From: JAWSVE01 sp050789445
GTDB taxonomy: Bacteria; Pseudomonadota; Gammaproteobacteria; Pseudomonadales; Cellvibrionaceae
NCBI GenBank assembly: GCA_050789445.1
Contig: JAILXR010000001.1
Span: 1,984,001 to 2,048,000 of the forward strand
Direction: 5' to 3'
Length of the DNA: 64,000 nucleotides
Of the stretch, positions 1-9,492 are shown one piece after another (the stretch's first letter is position 1; the number at the start of each line of letters is the position of its first letter). Position numbers and translations under genes: made by a program. A model generated the notes under the pieces. The model saw nothing but the letters and a program-made list of their open reading frames with translations. It had not been told where the DNA came from and searched no databases.

Positions 1-1
1 T

Positions 2-724
2 TTGATTTTTGTTGAAGATAATCGAAAATTATCTCAAGAAGCTCAACAACTTAAACTAGCCTCCCTTGGGAGACTAACTGCTAGTATTGCTCACGAAGTC
101 AGAAACCCCTTGGGAGCGATAAGCCACGCCGCTCAATTACTTTCTGAGTCTTCTGACCTATTAACACACGATGCTCGATTAAGTGAGATTATTCAAAACC
201 ACTCGAAGCGAGTTAATCATATTATTGAGAATGTCCTACAGTTATCTAGCCGCAAAAGCTCAGTAGCAGAATTGATTGACCTATCATTCTGGCTACCAGA
301 TTTTGTTAAAGAATATAAAGAAACCAAACATGCTGATATAACATTAAACGTACATAACAAATCCATCCAAAGCAGAATCGATACAAGCCAATTACATCAA
401 GTTTTAACCAATCTTTGTGACAATGGTTTACGTTACAGCAAAGAGAATACAGGAAGAGAAACAGTAACCTTAGAAGCCGCTATTGATCTAGAAAGCGAAC
501 TTCCTTATATTGAGGTCATCGACGACGGCATTGGGGTTGCAGGCAAAGATATCGAACAAATTTTTGAACCTTTTTTTACCACTGAATCGGCAGGATCTGG
601 CCTAGGGCTTTATATCTCACGGGAACTTTGTGAAGGAAACCAAGCCAATCTAGACTACAAAAGAACTGTTGATGGCAAAAGCGCCTTTAGAATTACACTT
701 GCTCACCCTGAAAGAATTTTTTAA
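2..724 (+). CDS. pilS: PilS sensor histidine kinase, C-terminal part (5' end outside window)
   Basis: Membrane histidine kinase that phosphorylates PilR to control type IV pilin transcription. Only the cytoplasmic kinase end is present, so the transmembrane and PAS parts must lie upstream. The H-box reads SIAHEVRNPLGA (phospho-acceptor His near visible residue 31). The N-box is NLCDNGLRYS, the G1 box DDGIGVAG, the F-box FEPFFTT, and the G2 box GSGLGLYISRE. The frame is open to the left edge and ends in TAA. The next gene is a PilR-type sigma-54 activator on the same strand 68 bp later, which fixes the identity within the NtrB-like kinases. A different NtrB-family kinase is possible but unlikely given the pilin genes that follow. 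Confidence 0.9.
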   Translation: MIFVEDNRKLSQEAQQLKLASLGRLTASIAHEVRNPLGAISHAAQLLSESSDLLTHDARLSEIIQNHSKRVNHIIENVLQLSSRKSSVAELIDLSFWLPDFVKEYKETKHADITLNVHNKSIQSRIDTSQLHQVLTNLCDNGLRYSKENTGRETVTLEAAIDLESELPYIEVIDDGIGVAGKDIEQIFEPFFTTESAGSGLGLYISRELCEGNQANLDYKRTVDGKSAFRITLAHPERIF

Positions 725-792
725 ACCATTATAAACGAGAATCCAAAGTACATATATTCTCCTGCCTCGATCACCCGACTGGATCGAGTATT

Positions 793-2211
793 ATGAAACA
801 TCACTCGATAAAAACAGCAATAAAAAAGAGCACTATGACAAATTCACTTGCCTTAGTTATAGATGACGAACCTGATATTCGTGAACTTCTTGAAATAACG
901 TTAGGAAGAATGGGAGTCGATACAGATTGTGCTTCTGATCTCACACAAGCAAACGCTATGATTTCTGAAAAGGCATACGATCTGTGCCTTACGGATATGC
1001 GACTACCTGATGGCAACGGAATTGATTTCGTCAAAATGATCCAAAAAGAATATCCACATATCCCCATTGCTGTCATTACTGCCCACGGGAACATGGACAC
1101 AGCCATCGAGGCAATGAAGGCCGGTGCTTTTGACTTCATATCTAAACCTGTAGAACTCGAAGATCTAAGAAAAATCACTTCAGCAGCACTAAAATTAAAA
1201 TCAGATGACGGTGACAAGACTAATAACGAAAATAATTTACAAACTTCCACGTTATTAGGTAATGCAGAAAGCTTTAATCTTGTCCGAAAAAAAATAATGA
1301 AACTTGCACGAAGCCAAGCCCCCGTTTATATCAGCGGAGAATCGGGAACGGGAAAAGAATTAGTTGCGCGCGCCATTCACGAACAAGGACCTCGTAGCAC
1401 TGAACCCTTCATTCCCGTTAACTGCGGAGCTATTCCAAGCGAACTCATGGAAAGTGAATTTTTTGGGCATAAGAAAGGAAGTTTTACCGGTGCAACCGGC
1501 GACAAGCAAGGTCTATTTCAGGCCGCACACGGTGGCACGTTATTTTTAGATGAAGTAGCCGACCTTCCCTTAGACATGCAGGTTAAGCTATTGCGAGCGA
1601 TTCAAGAAAAAGCTGTTCGCCCTGTTGGAGGACAACAAGAAGATCGTATTGACGTTCGTATTCTTAGCGCAACGCATAAAGATTTAAATAAGGAAATTCA
1701 AGAAAATAGATTTAGAAATGATTTGTTTTATCGAATAAACGTCATTCAGCTAGATCTTCCCCCGCTTAGCGATAGAAAAGAAGACATTGCCATTTTATCC
1801 AAACATTTTCTGGCTCGCTTTGCTGAAGAACTAGAACTAGAAACTGCTGAACTTTCAAAAGAAGGACTTAAAGCACTAAAAGAATATGCCTTCCCTGGAA
1901 ACATTCGTGAGCTGGAAAACATTCTAGAAAGAGCTTACACCCTCTGTGATAACGACATTATTGGACCAGAAGACTTACACTTACCGAACAAAGAGCAAAA
2001 CGACAACACAACTTCTAGTAACGGCGTGAACCGAGGCCCACTGCTAGGATCTTTAGATGATTACCTAGAAGATATTGAACGCGATGTCATTACTAAAGCC
2101 CTAGATGAAACTCGCTGGAACCGAACAGCTGCCGCTAAAAAATTAGGCGTCAGCTTCAGGTCCCTCCGCTATCGGCTTAAAAAACTAGGGCTAGACTCTG
2201 AAGATGATTAA
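793..2211 (+). CDS. pilR: PilR, sigma-54-dependent response regulator of type IV pilus genes
   Basis: NtrC-family activator, the partner of PilS. It binds upstream of sigma-54 promoters of pilin genes and opens them with its AAA+ ATPase. Domain order: receiver (about residues 18-130, acidic pocket VIDDEPD, phospho-Asp in CLTDMRLPDG); AAA+ domain with Walker A GESGTGKE, the sigma-54 contact loop GSFTGAT and Walker B TLFLDEVADL; C-terminal Fis-type helix-turn-helix (WNRTAAAKKLGVSFRSLRYR). Length of 472 residues is usual. An internal ATG at 835 (MTNSLALVID) puts the receiver at the normal distance from the N-terminus and also has a purine-rich stretch before it, so the true start may be 835. Confidence 0.95.
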   Translation: MKHHSIKTAIKKSTMTNSLALVIDDEPDIRELLEITLGRMGVDTDCASDLTQANAMISEKAYDLCLTDMRLPDGNGIDFVKMIQKEYPHIPIAVITAHGNMDTAIEAMKAGAFDFISKPVELEDLRKITSAALKLKSDDGDKTNNENNLQTSTLLGNAESFNLVRKKIMKLARSQAPVYISGESGTGKELVARAIHEQGPRSTEPFIPVNCGAIPSELMESEFFGHKKGSFTGATGDKQGLFQAAHGGTLFLDEVADLPLDMQVKLLRAIQEKAVRPVGGQQEDRIDVRILSATHKDLNKEIQENRFRNDLFYRINVIQLDLPPLSDRKEDIAILSKHFLARFAEELELETAELSKEGLKALKEYAFPGNIRELENILERAYTLCDNDIIGPEDLHLPNKEQNDNTTSSNGVNRGPLLGSLDDYLEDIERDVITKALDETRWNRTAAAKKLGVSFRSLRYRLKKLGLDSEDD

Positions 2212-2355
2212 AAACAATATTATCGCCTCAAATTCTAATCACGACCAAACCAAACAGGCGATCTCTTACACTTCTTCTAGACATCTTCTATATTTCTAGT
2301 TTTATTAAGATTGTAATATACCTAACTTAAAGATTTAGAGGACATGGAGGTCTTC

Positions 2356-2907
2356 ATGATAAGGAATGGTTTCACCTTAATAGATTGTCTCGTTAGCTTA
2401 CTTATTATTGCAACCCTTGCATCATTAGGAACACCGCATTTAACCGAAATATTTGAAAAAAGAAAAGCAGATTCTATTAGCCGTTTTCTTCTACACTCAT
2501 TGTTATTCGCTAGGTCTTCAGCTGTTTCTCTTAAAGAAAACATTATCATTTGTGGCTCTGAAAATGGCTCACAATGCAGCTTGAAGTGGAGTCATTCCAT
2601 CATCATTTTCTCTGATAAAAACAAAAATAAAAAACCAGAGCTTGATGAAATCATTAACCAGAATCCTGTTAATATAAATAACTTTACTATTTTAACAAAG
2701 GTGTCCTTCGGCTTACCTTACGTTAAAATTAATTCTGAAGGTAATAGCTCCCAACTAGGAAGCTTTATTGTCTGCCCGCATGAAGAAAGGCCTAAATCAA
2801 TAAGAAGGATAACTTGGAATCGTGCCGGCCGGGCATATTACGGCGCAGACACAGATAAAGATGGGATAATAAATGCGACCGATGGAGGAAAATTATACTG
2901 CACTTAA
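2356..2907 (+). CDS. fimT: FimT/GspH-like type IV prepilin
   Basis: Minor pilin-like protein with a class III prepilin signal: short basic leader MIRNG, then FTLID and a hydrophobic helix (CLVSLLIIATLASLG). The prepilin peptidase would cut after Gly5. Residue 5 of the mature protein is Asp where the family almost always has Glu. The rest looks like a GspH/FimT beta domain with the frequent CGS...C motif (IICGSENGSQC). An in-frame ATG at 2344 exists, but GGAGGT lies five bases before the ATG at 2356, and only this start gives a normal short leader. The position right after pilR is that of fimT in pseudomonads. It converges on pilE with a nine-base gap. FimT homologues have been linked to DNA binding and uptake; this role is inferred. 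Confidence 0.8.
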   Translation: MIRNGFTLIDCLVSLLIIATLASLGTPHLTEIFEKRKADSISRFLLHSLLFARSSAVSLKENIIICGSENGSQCSLKWSHSIIIFSDKNKNKKPELDEIINQNPVNINNFTILTKVSFGLPYVKINSEGNSSQLGSFIVCPHEERPKSIRRITWNRAGRAYYGADTDKDGIINATDGGKLYCT

Positions 2908-2916
2908 AAATTCAAA

Positions 2917-3405
2917 TTATCGCCAGCACTCATTTATGGTGCCCGCACCAGTAGAACCTCTGACATTAATATTTGTATAAGTCATTGTTGTACAGTCGGC
3001 GTCAAAAATACCAACTGGAGTGGCTGTCAAAGTATAAGCCGTACAATTTTGAGCTCCTCCTGGAGCGCAGCCAGCAGGAAGCAATGCTGCTGTGACGGAA
3101 TAAAAACCTCTAGGGCTTATATTTGCCCCTAGACCAAGACCACAAGCAACTCCTACACATGCACCACCAGGCCTCGCTATCACGTCAGTGTAAGATACAT
3201 ACTGAGAGAAAAAACTTTCTTCTTTTGCAGCAATTTCTAATAAAAATGCTTTAGCTTCAGCACGCCGAGCTCTAGTCGTTTGATTTGAATAAGACTCCAA
3301 AGCTAGACCAGATATAATGGCGACAATCAAAACTACAATCATAATTTCTATCATTGTAAAGCCGCTCTGACTAGTTATACCAACCAATTTATTTTTCACA
3401 ATCAC
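2917..3405 (-). CDS. pilE: PilE, minor type IV pilin
   Basis: Pilin subunit with the classical prepilin signal QSG|FTMIEIMIVVLIVAIISGLAL, including Glu5 of the mature protein, which is needed for assembly and N-methylation. The C-terminal domain contains several cysteines (CVGVAC, CAPGGAQNC, DADC and the terminal NECWR) that can form the disulfide loop typical of PilE-family pilins. Last gene of the fimU-pilVWXY1Y2E operon on the minus strand. The start is GTG, with AAAGG just upstream; a second GTG two codons later is equally possible. There is no room for a terminator between its stop and the stop of the convergent fimT gene. Confidence 0.9.
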   Translation of the reverse strand: MIVKNKLVGITSQSGFTMIEIMIVVLIVAIISGLALESYSNQTTRARRAEAKAFLLEIAAKEESFFSQYVSYTDVIARPGGACVGVACGLGLGANISPRGFYSVTAALLPAGCAPGGAQNCTAYTLTATPVGIFDADCTTMTYTNINVRGSTGAGTINECWR

Positions 3406-3437
3406 CTGCCTTTCGATAATAAAAGATCTTGAGCCGT

Positions 3438-3734
3438 TTATTTATCTTGCTGCACAACCTGTATCTCTTCTATCTGCTGGTACTGCCCAGCTCGATACTT
3501 AGAGAATTTAACTATTATCTTTTGACCTTCTTTTAACAGTTTTTTATTTATTCCCTTACCATCACTTGCTATCACTTTCATATTCAAATCCATTTTGTAA
3601 TATGTATCATCAACAACCAATGCACTTTGATCAAAATAAATAGCATCCAATCGCTGTATCGAACTTTCATTTTCTGACACAGCATTTACAGAAACAAAAA
3701 ATAAAACCAGAAGTGAAAATATAAATTTATTCAT
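3438..3734 (-). CDS. pilY2: PilY2-like small exported protein
   Basis: A 98-residue protein with a Sec signal peptide (MNKFIFSLLVLFFVSVNAVS), followed by a short beta-rich domain with no catalytic motif. Its place between pilY1 and pilE matches pilY2 of Pseudomonas aeruginosa, a poorly understood 115-residue gene product. The assignment rests on position, size and export signal rather than strong sequence recognition. A good site GAGGAA precedes the ATG. Confidence 0.7.
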   Translation of the reverse strand: MNKFIFSLLVLFFVSVNAVSENESSIQRLDAIYFDQSALVVDDTYYKMDLNMKVIASDGKGINKKLLKEGQKIIVKFSKYRAGQYQQIEEIQVVQQDK

Positions 3735-3770
3735 GCCATATTCCTCTGTAATCTTAATATTCTTTAAGCC

Positions 3771-6700
3771 TTAACGACCCGTTGACCAAGAAGAACGTTT
3801 AGGAACTCGATCAAAGTCTACCGCGATATCAAAGTCCAAAATGTCTCCACTGGAATCTGATGTCACTATAATATTATCAATGATTCTCGAGCCCCCAGGT
3901 AGTGCATCAATTAAGTATCCAGAAATTACATCTTCATCCAGAGTCCCATTATTGTTGTAATCAAGAACGGTGAAGTCAGGCTGGCCTCCTGTTTGTCGAT
4001 TCACAAACATAAGATAACCAGATCCACCCACACTGCAAGGGGTATCGTCTGGGATATTTGTATTAAAAAACAACAAATTACCTGAAGTAAGGGGCTCCAC
4101 AACAACTCGCTCTCTTGTTGCTGGTAGATCAATAAGCCATCCTAATTGAGAGGTAGGAGAACCAACTGTATAATTCACGGTATTGTTAGTTAAATCTCTC
4201 CCTCTTGTTACTGTTGCCGAGTTACTTACGGTCTGAGTTTGTAAATTTACTCTTGTCATTTGCCCAATGCCTGCATCCCAAATACCGTACATGGTTTGTT
4301 GGTCTGCATTACTGTTATCTCCCTCAGCAATATATTGGCCAGTACCAAAATAGACCATAAGGTTAGGCTCTGTTGTCAAGTTAGTTCTTGAAGGGTGAAC
4401 AGCCACTGTAGGCCTAACAGTGATCGGTTGACGAGTAGCGCTACTGCATACTGCAGAAGAACAAGCTTGGAATAATGGCGAGGGTACTGTAGCTGATGCA
4501 GAATATGCCGAATCCCACTGATTATCATCTATTGACGAAAGATCAAAAGCCCATAAGTTACCAAATAAATCGCCCGCGTAAGCTCTATCAATAATGGCAT
4601 CCCCGGTCATATCAAGAATAGTAGGTGAAGACAGTCCGTTACAATCACTTCCGACCGCCTGACAATCCGAGCCCACCATGGAGCCCTGTTTCGTATCCAA
4701 TAGCTTGTATCCACTACCATCCAAATAGACAATAAAGAGTTTAGCTCGACCATCACCTAGAGGATCATTGTTATATCCATTGCCGAAAACTGCAGCCCAC
4801 TTTCCATTGTTCATTTTACCAATAAGAGGTCTACTAAAGGTGTAACCTAAATCATTATGTGTAAATTCGAACTTAACTCTAGAGCCCGCTGAAGCCTCTG
4901 AGATGGTCGAAGGATTAGTTACGTCTAAAACATAAATACCCTTTCCTCCCGCTCTATAGCCACCTACCAAATAAGTGGCCCAAGATCCGCTGATAAAGAC
5001 ATCCGCTGAAAAAGGAGAGCCATCAACATAAGGCTTGTGACGATAATTTGCCTCTGCCAAATAATGCAACCCTTCACCTATCTGATCAGAGAACATCGCA
5101 TTTGGTATAAAAGCAAACTCCTCTGCGCCCGTATTCGCATTAAAGGCATGAAGCATTCCATCATTTGCGCCAATATAAATTACGGGTTTACGAGTAGCTT
5201 TTGCTTTTACAAACGTGCTGTATTCGTTACCTACCCCTTCTATTAAATCGGGGTAATTAGTCGCTGGGGCACCGACAAACTGAGGACTAGAATGAATTAT
5301 GTCTCCTAAGCGGTGATGAACAACAGTTGAAGCGCCCTGCTTTAGACGAGGACGAAATTGACCGGGCGCAACACCTTCGTTGGAGTTATCTCCCCTAAGG
5401 TAAGCGACTAGGTTTTGGCCGTATTGCTGATTTGCCGCAATTTCAGCTGCAACTGAAGTGTTGCTAGGAAAAGGGGCATTAACAAGTAAGTCTTGTATTT
5501 GAGCTACGGACATTTCATTAGAAGTAGGGTTTGTATAATCAACGGGGAAAACAAAAGGAACACCTTTTGTTGTAGTATTTACTCCCGAAGAAGTTAAAAT
5601 TTCTCTCGGATTTGTAACCAAATCTCTCTGATCTAAAACAGTACCGGCATTCCAATTTAAAACACCTACGCCATTGGTATCAAATGCAAATGCCGAAAGA
5701 CTTCCGCTCCAGCCGTCTGTATCAAAACGTGCCTGAAACACTTGAGTATTACTAGAAATACTAGTGGTGTTAAATGATACTGACGACGCAGAACCCTGGC
5801 GAGAATCAATATCATTGATTGCAGCTAATAGAGAACTTACTAAAGCATCAGGATCTTTTGCATTCAAAAACAATCCTCGACCATTCCAAGCAGCATGCCT
5901 CATATCATCAATCGTAGTTGGATTATTAGCAAAAGGCGTAGGCCAATTAAAAGAAGCAACAGGATCAGTTGGATTAGCAGTTAAAGTGCCATCGATTCCA
6001 AAAGCAACGGTATAAGTCACCATATGTTGGGCTGAATTATTATCGAGACCAATACTGGTCTGAACAGTTGGCACCAAATCAGCTAAACCGGTCGCCAAGT
6101 CAGTTTCATAATACTTCATGGCAACATCAGCTAGCGTATCAGAAACATTATCTGCATATGAGCCACCATCAAAACTCCCAGCCCCGTCACGATCAGTATT
6201 ACCGATCGAAGAAGGGGGATCTCCATTCCAATACCCATCTGACATTAGAACGGTAAAATTTTGCTGGCACTCACCACCTTTGGCTGCACTCACTATAGGG
6301 GAATTTGGATTAGGCGAGAAACCAAATAGATTATTACTTGTATTGGTTCCTGTTTTAAAGTATCTACCCGCCCAATCTAATCTCTGTCTTAACGGGGTAC
6401 CTCCTGTAGAGTCAATTTGAAAAAGGTTGTCAGCCAAATTCTGCTTATTTGCCTGCGCTGTTGCATTAACAGGAAGTGTTTTATTATCCACATCTTGAAT
6501 TATCGTGCCCACAGAATTGTTATTGTGGAGTGTCGCAAGACCCATTCGAGCAGAACTTTTATTGATTATTTCAGATATAGCACGCTTAGCTACGTATTCA
6601 CGTTTTCGATAATAGCTGTACCAGTTTGCATAATTTTGTTGCTCGACAGCAGTTAGCGTATTAACGAAAACTCGATTAGAGTTAGCCGTAGAACACTCAC

Positions 6701-7193
6701 CATTTTGATAGACGCCATCATTGTTAGTATCCACATAGGTATAATAATAATGATTGGTTAGATCTATGATATTACCAGTGTTCACAATACCGCTATATGG
6801 ATTATTAAGGCCAGTTAACAAAGTTCTGTCTGTATAGCTAGTTCCACTTGCATCCACACCAACCCATGGCGAATAAATTTTTGAGGGATTGAAAGCCATG
6901 GCGTTATACCCATAACAAAGCTCCCTTCTTTCCTCATTATCGTTTGGCGTAAAATCAAGGTTGTATCCATTAGGCGCTGAAGGGTGAGCATTCAGAGCAC
7001 CATTTGTCATCAACACTTCCCAGTCCATACTTCCCGAATCATCTATCAACAATAGAATATTGGGCTGAACCGAAGAGCCTAGAAATAAAGGATTATTACT
7101 CAGTTTCCCAGGTGCGCCTAATGCAGCCGAAGTGCAAAAAAAACACCCAACCCCAACACCAAATAAAACTGACTTACAATTTACACTTTTCAT
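3771..7193 (-). CDS. pilY1: PilY1, calcium-binding type IV pilus tip adhesin
   Basis: Large secreted pilus-tip protein (1140 residues; P. aeruginosa PilY1 has about 1160). A signal peptide (about residues 1-27) leads into a von Willebrand A-like region with the MIDAS signature DDSGSM at residues 51-56. The C-terminal half (from about residue 640) is a PilC/PilY beta-propeller with blades such as VIYIGANDGMLHAFNANTG and YLVGGYRAGGKGIYVLDV. Near the C-terminus DYNNNGTLDED matches the EF-hand-like calcium loop that controls pilus retraction in the family. It lies in the minor pilin operon, preceded by a strong ribosome-binding site (GAGGTGAG). The many asparagine-rich surface segments between conserved parts are usual for the family. 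Confidence 0.95.
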   Translation of the reverse strand: MKSVNCKSVLFGVGVGCFFCTSAALGAPGKLSNNPLFLGSSVQPNILLLIDDSGSMDWEVLMTNGALNAHPSAPNGYNLDFTPNDNEERRELCYGYNAMAFNPSKIYSPWVGVDASGTSYTDRTLLTGLNNPYSGIVNTGNIIDLTNHYYYTYVDTNNDGVYQNGECSTANSNRVFVNTLTAVEQQNYANWYSYYRKREYVAKRAISEIINKSSARMGLATLHNNNSVGTIIQDVDNKTLPVNATAQANKQNLADNLFQIDSTGGTPLRQRLDWAGRYFKTGTNTSNNLFGFSPNPNSPIVSAAKGGECQQNFTVLMSDGYWNGDPPSSIGNTDRDGAGSFDGGSYADNVSDTLADVAMKYYETDLATGLADLVPTVQTSIGLDNNSAQHMVTYTVAFGIDGTLTANPTDPVASFNWPTPFANNPTTIDDMRHAAWNGRGLFLNAKDPDALVSSLLAAINDIDSRQGSASSVSFNTTSISSNTQVFQARFDTDGWSGSLSAFAFDTNGVGVLNWNAGTVLDQRDLVTNPREILTSSGVNTTTKGVPFVFPVDYTNPTSNEMSVAQIQDLLVNAPFPSNTSVAAEIAANQQYGQNLVAYLRGDNSNEGVAPGQFRPRLKQGASTVVHHRLGDIIHSSPQFVGAPATNYPDLIEGVGNEYSTFVKAKATRKPVIYIGANDGMLHAFNANTGAEEFAFIPNAMFSDQIGEGLHYLAEANYRHKPYVDGSPFSADVFISGSWATYLVGGYRAGGKGIYVLDVTNPSTISEASAGSRVKFEFTHNDLGYTFSRPLIGKMNNGKWAAVFGNGYNNDPLGDGRAKLFIVYLDGSGYKLLDTKQGSMVGSDCQAVGSDCNGLSSPTILDMTGDAIIDRAYAGDLFGNLWAFDLSSIDDNQWDSAYSASATVPSPLFQACSSAVCSSATRQPITVRPTVAVHPSRTNLTTEPNLMVYFGTGQYIAEGDNSNADQQTMYGIWDAGIGQMTRVNLQTQTVSNSATVTRGRDLTNNTVNYTVGSPTSQLGWLIDLPATRERVVVEPLTSGNLLFFNTNIPDDTPCSVGGSGYLMFVNRQTGGQPDFTVLDYNNNGTLDEDVISGYLIDALPGGSRIIDNIIVTSDSSGDILDFDIAVDFDRVPKRSSWSTGR

Positions 7194-7272
7194 AAACTCA
7201 CCTCAGGATCAACCGAATACTTCTCTTGTTGTATCTTTTTAAAGACAGGATTGTCATCCCGCCAACTAATAT

Positions 7273-7872
7273 TCAATATTTAAAATTAACGCCAGCACCC
7301 GTTCTATATGTCGATTGCAAAACAGAATAAATATTACTGTCTCGACTCCACCCCATACCCGTTATCAAGAAAACATGCGGATACGTTTGTACTGAGTTAT
7401 CTCCTGGAACAAATAAGGTCTTATTCCCAGGGTTGTCCCGACCGATATACTCGATGATATATCTCGGGCTTTGCCCAACAACATTATTACTAAGGGTATT
7501 AACAGCAATACTATTTCCTGCAGCCCATGCTGAATCATCTGCAACATCTGCTATCACCGCAGAGCTCGGATTAACAAAAACGCCATCACTTATTAGTGCG
7601 TAATTTGAATATAACCCGTTAAGTCCATTGAACATCGCCAAATCAATGTTTCCGGTTACATTTGCAGTTAAAAACTGCTCAGCAGTTTTTATTGATGCTT
7701 CTGCGGCAAATTGAGATAAAGTCCGTTGCCGGCTATTACCAGTCATTCGCTCTTGGAGAGTACTACTTGTTAATGTCGCGACACCCAGAATTGACATGAT
7801 GAGGAGAATCACCATAGCAACAACTAAAATCACACCTTTTTGATTTCTTGATCGACGCTTAAAACTGTTCAC
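7273..7872 (-). CDS. pilX: PilX, minor type IV pilin
   Basis: Minor pilin of the tip complex. The N-terminus KGVILVVAMVILLIMSILG is followed by TSSTLQERMTGNSRQR, a stretch characteristic of PilX proteins. As in other PilX/GspK-like pilins there is no Glu at mature position 5. At 199 residues it has normal size. GTG start with AGGAG about nine bases upstream. It lies between pilW and pilY1 in the operon, 16 bp after the pilW stop. Confidence 0.9.
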   Translation of the reverse strand: MNSFKRRSRNQKGVILVVAMVILLIMSILGVATLTSSTLQERMTGNSRQRTLSQFAAEASIKTAEQFLTANVTGNIDLAMFNGLNGLYSNYALISDGVFVNPSSAVIADVADDSAWAAGNSIAVNTLSNNVVGQSPRYIIEYIGRDNPGNKTLFVPGDNSVQTYPHVFLITGMGWSRDSNIYSVLQSTYRTGAGVNFKY

Positions 7873-7888
7873 AACAACACTCTCCTGA

Positions 7889-8971
7889 TCAACCTAAAGG
7901 CAATTGATTACGAATACTGAAAACTTTTGAGACAGTTTTCGTGACTAGTCGACTACCATCATTTGTTGGTGCATCCTGAATAGAATTGAAAGTCATAGTG
8001 ATTTTTACTCTATCTATTACCGACATATCAGGACAAACATCAGCAGTACAAAACCGAAGATCTCCACTATTCACCATGTACCCAGGGCGAACTGTAGAAG
8101 CAACTTGCGCTTGCCAGCCATATTCAACTTGAAAATCTTGGACGCCTTCAACAAGCTCAAGATTATCTCTAAATAATGCACAGAATTCTGGAGTAGCTGC
8201 TGAACAGGCCGCGCCCAATGCCGTACCAGCAGCACTTGTTTGTACAGAATAGGTGTGAGCGCCAGAAGCACCTGCAAAAAGGTAAGCTGTAGAAGAACCG
8301 CTTTGAGCGCCGTATAAACGCTCGAACGCATTCGATATGTTAAACTGACCAGGGTTTACCCCCCCTGCAGGAGCAACTACAGCCGCATTATGCTCAATGA
8401 TTCCAGCACTTGTCGTTGGGTCGTTCGTGATCATAAATATGGTCGACTTAGAGCAGTCGGAAATGATCACCGTCTGATACTGCCTTAAAGATTGATAATT
8501 AGGATTATTCTCATCAATATCTATCGTTGAATTGAGCGTTTGCATTGGAGCATCAAGAGGAATTTTACCTGCAGCAGACGCATATCTAACTATGACCGAA
8601 TCTGTACCTAGCAAACCCGTTCCTTCTGAGCCACTAATATAGGTAGAGAAATCATTTTGCTGATTTGCTCCAGCATTTGAACCAAGGGTATTTATTATCC
8701 TTACTGGTGCAGGCTGGGCTTGCGAAGGCGGCGGCTCTAAAGGGCTCATAGAGAAGCAACCTGCGAATCCAGTGTTATTAAAATCTTTTTCCATTTTTGT
8801 CATGGCAAAGCGCATGTTCTCTTGGATTCTGGAGCTCCCTTCTTGCGCTCTTTGGCTTCCATTTGATGACGCATAAAGCTGCAAAACGCCAGCTAAAACT
8901 ATCACACTAATTGTGATAGAAACCATCACCTCAATAAGGCCAACACCCCTTTGAAGACGAAATAAAATCAC
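7889..8971 (-). CDS. pilW: PilW, minor type IV pilin
   Basis: Minor pilin with prepilin segment RGVGLIEVMVSITISVIVLAG, containing Glu5, and the conserved segment SSRIQENMRFAM that follows in PilW/GspJ-like pilins. 360 residues, normal length. The start is GTG and overlaps the pilV stop (GTGA), implying translational coupling. It belongs to the tip/priming complex PilVWX-FimU that recruits PilY1. Confidence 0.92.
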   Translation of the reverse strand: MILFRLQRGVGLIEVMVSITISVIVLAGVLQLYASSNGSQRAQEGSSRIQENMRFAMTKMEKDFNNTGFAGCFSMSPLEPPPSQAQPAPVRIINTLGSNAGANQQNDFSTYISGSEGTGLLGTDSVIVRYASAAGKIPLDAPMQTLNSTIDIDENNPNYQSLRQYQTVIISDCSKSTIFMITNDPTTSAGIIEHNAAVVAPAGGVNPGQFNISNAFERLYGAQSGSSTAYLFAGASGAHTYSVQTSAAGTALGAACSAATPEFCALFRDNLELVEGVQDFQVEYGWQAQVASTVRPGYMVNSGDLRFCTADVCPDMSVIDRVKITMTFNSIQDAPTNDGSRLVTKTVSKVFSIRNQLPLG

Positions 8972-9492
8972 AGCATCACCTCCAATTGATAACAGGCAAG
9001 ATCCACATTTGAATTACCACTACAGCCAGTTCCCTGCACCCCAGTCCGATCGCTATCCCACATGACCGTCACAGTATAGACACCCACACCAAAATCATAA
9101 GCAATTAGACCCCGACCACTAGGCAGCCTTCTCGATAACGCATCACCCCACTCCCAAGCATCATATTGAACTTGTGCTAGTCGGTCGCAGCCTGCGGCAA
9201 TACAACCAGGAGCAGCTGCAGGCAGAGCCGTTGTATCAATACCGTCATAATTTGAATTGTCAGCACCAGTATCTAAATCATCATAAGCAAGGATTCGATC
9301 AGCCATCTCGCCAGCTATCAAATAAGCTTCTGTCCCAAATAAAGCTACTTGATTACTTTTTTGGCCATTAACCATCATGGAAAGCGCACCTAAGAGGCCA
9401 ACTGCAAGTATGAACAAAGACACTATGACTTCGACCATTGAAGAGCCTTGATTAGCTTTACTTTTTAATTTGTATTTAAACTTTAAGGACAT
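8968..9492 (-). CDS. pilV: PilV, minor type IV pilin
   Basis: Minor pilin with prepilin segment QGSSMVEVIVSLFILAVGLLGALSM, as in PilV proteins (GspI-like), mature Glu5 present. 174 residues. Its start lies inside the end of fimU (about ten bases overlap) and its stop overlaps the pilW start, so translation of the three genes is probably coupled. Confidence 0.9.
   Translation of the reverse strand: MSLKFKYKLKSKANQGSSMVEVIVSLFILAVGLLGALSMMVNGQKSNQVALFGTEAYLIAGEMADRILAYDDLDTGADNSNYDGIDTTALPAAAPGCIAAGCDRLAQVQYDAWEWGDALSRRLPSGRGLIAYDFGVGVYTVTVMWDSDRTGVQGTGCSGNSNVDLACYQLEVML

Noticed and set aside
801..1250. 149-codon minus-strand frame opposite pilR
   Set aside because: Antisense to the receiver domain; no homology or site.
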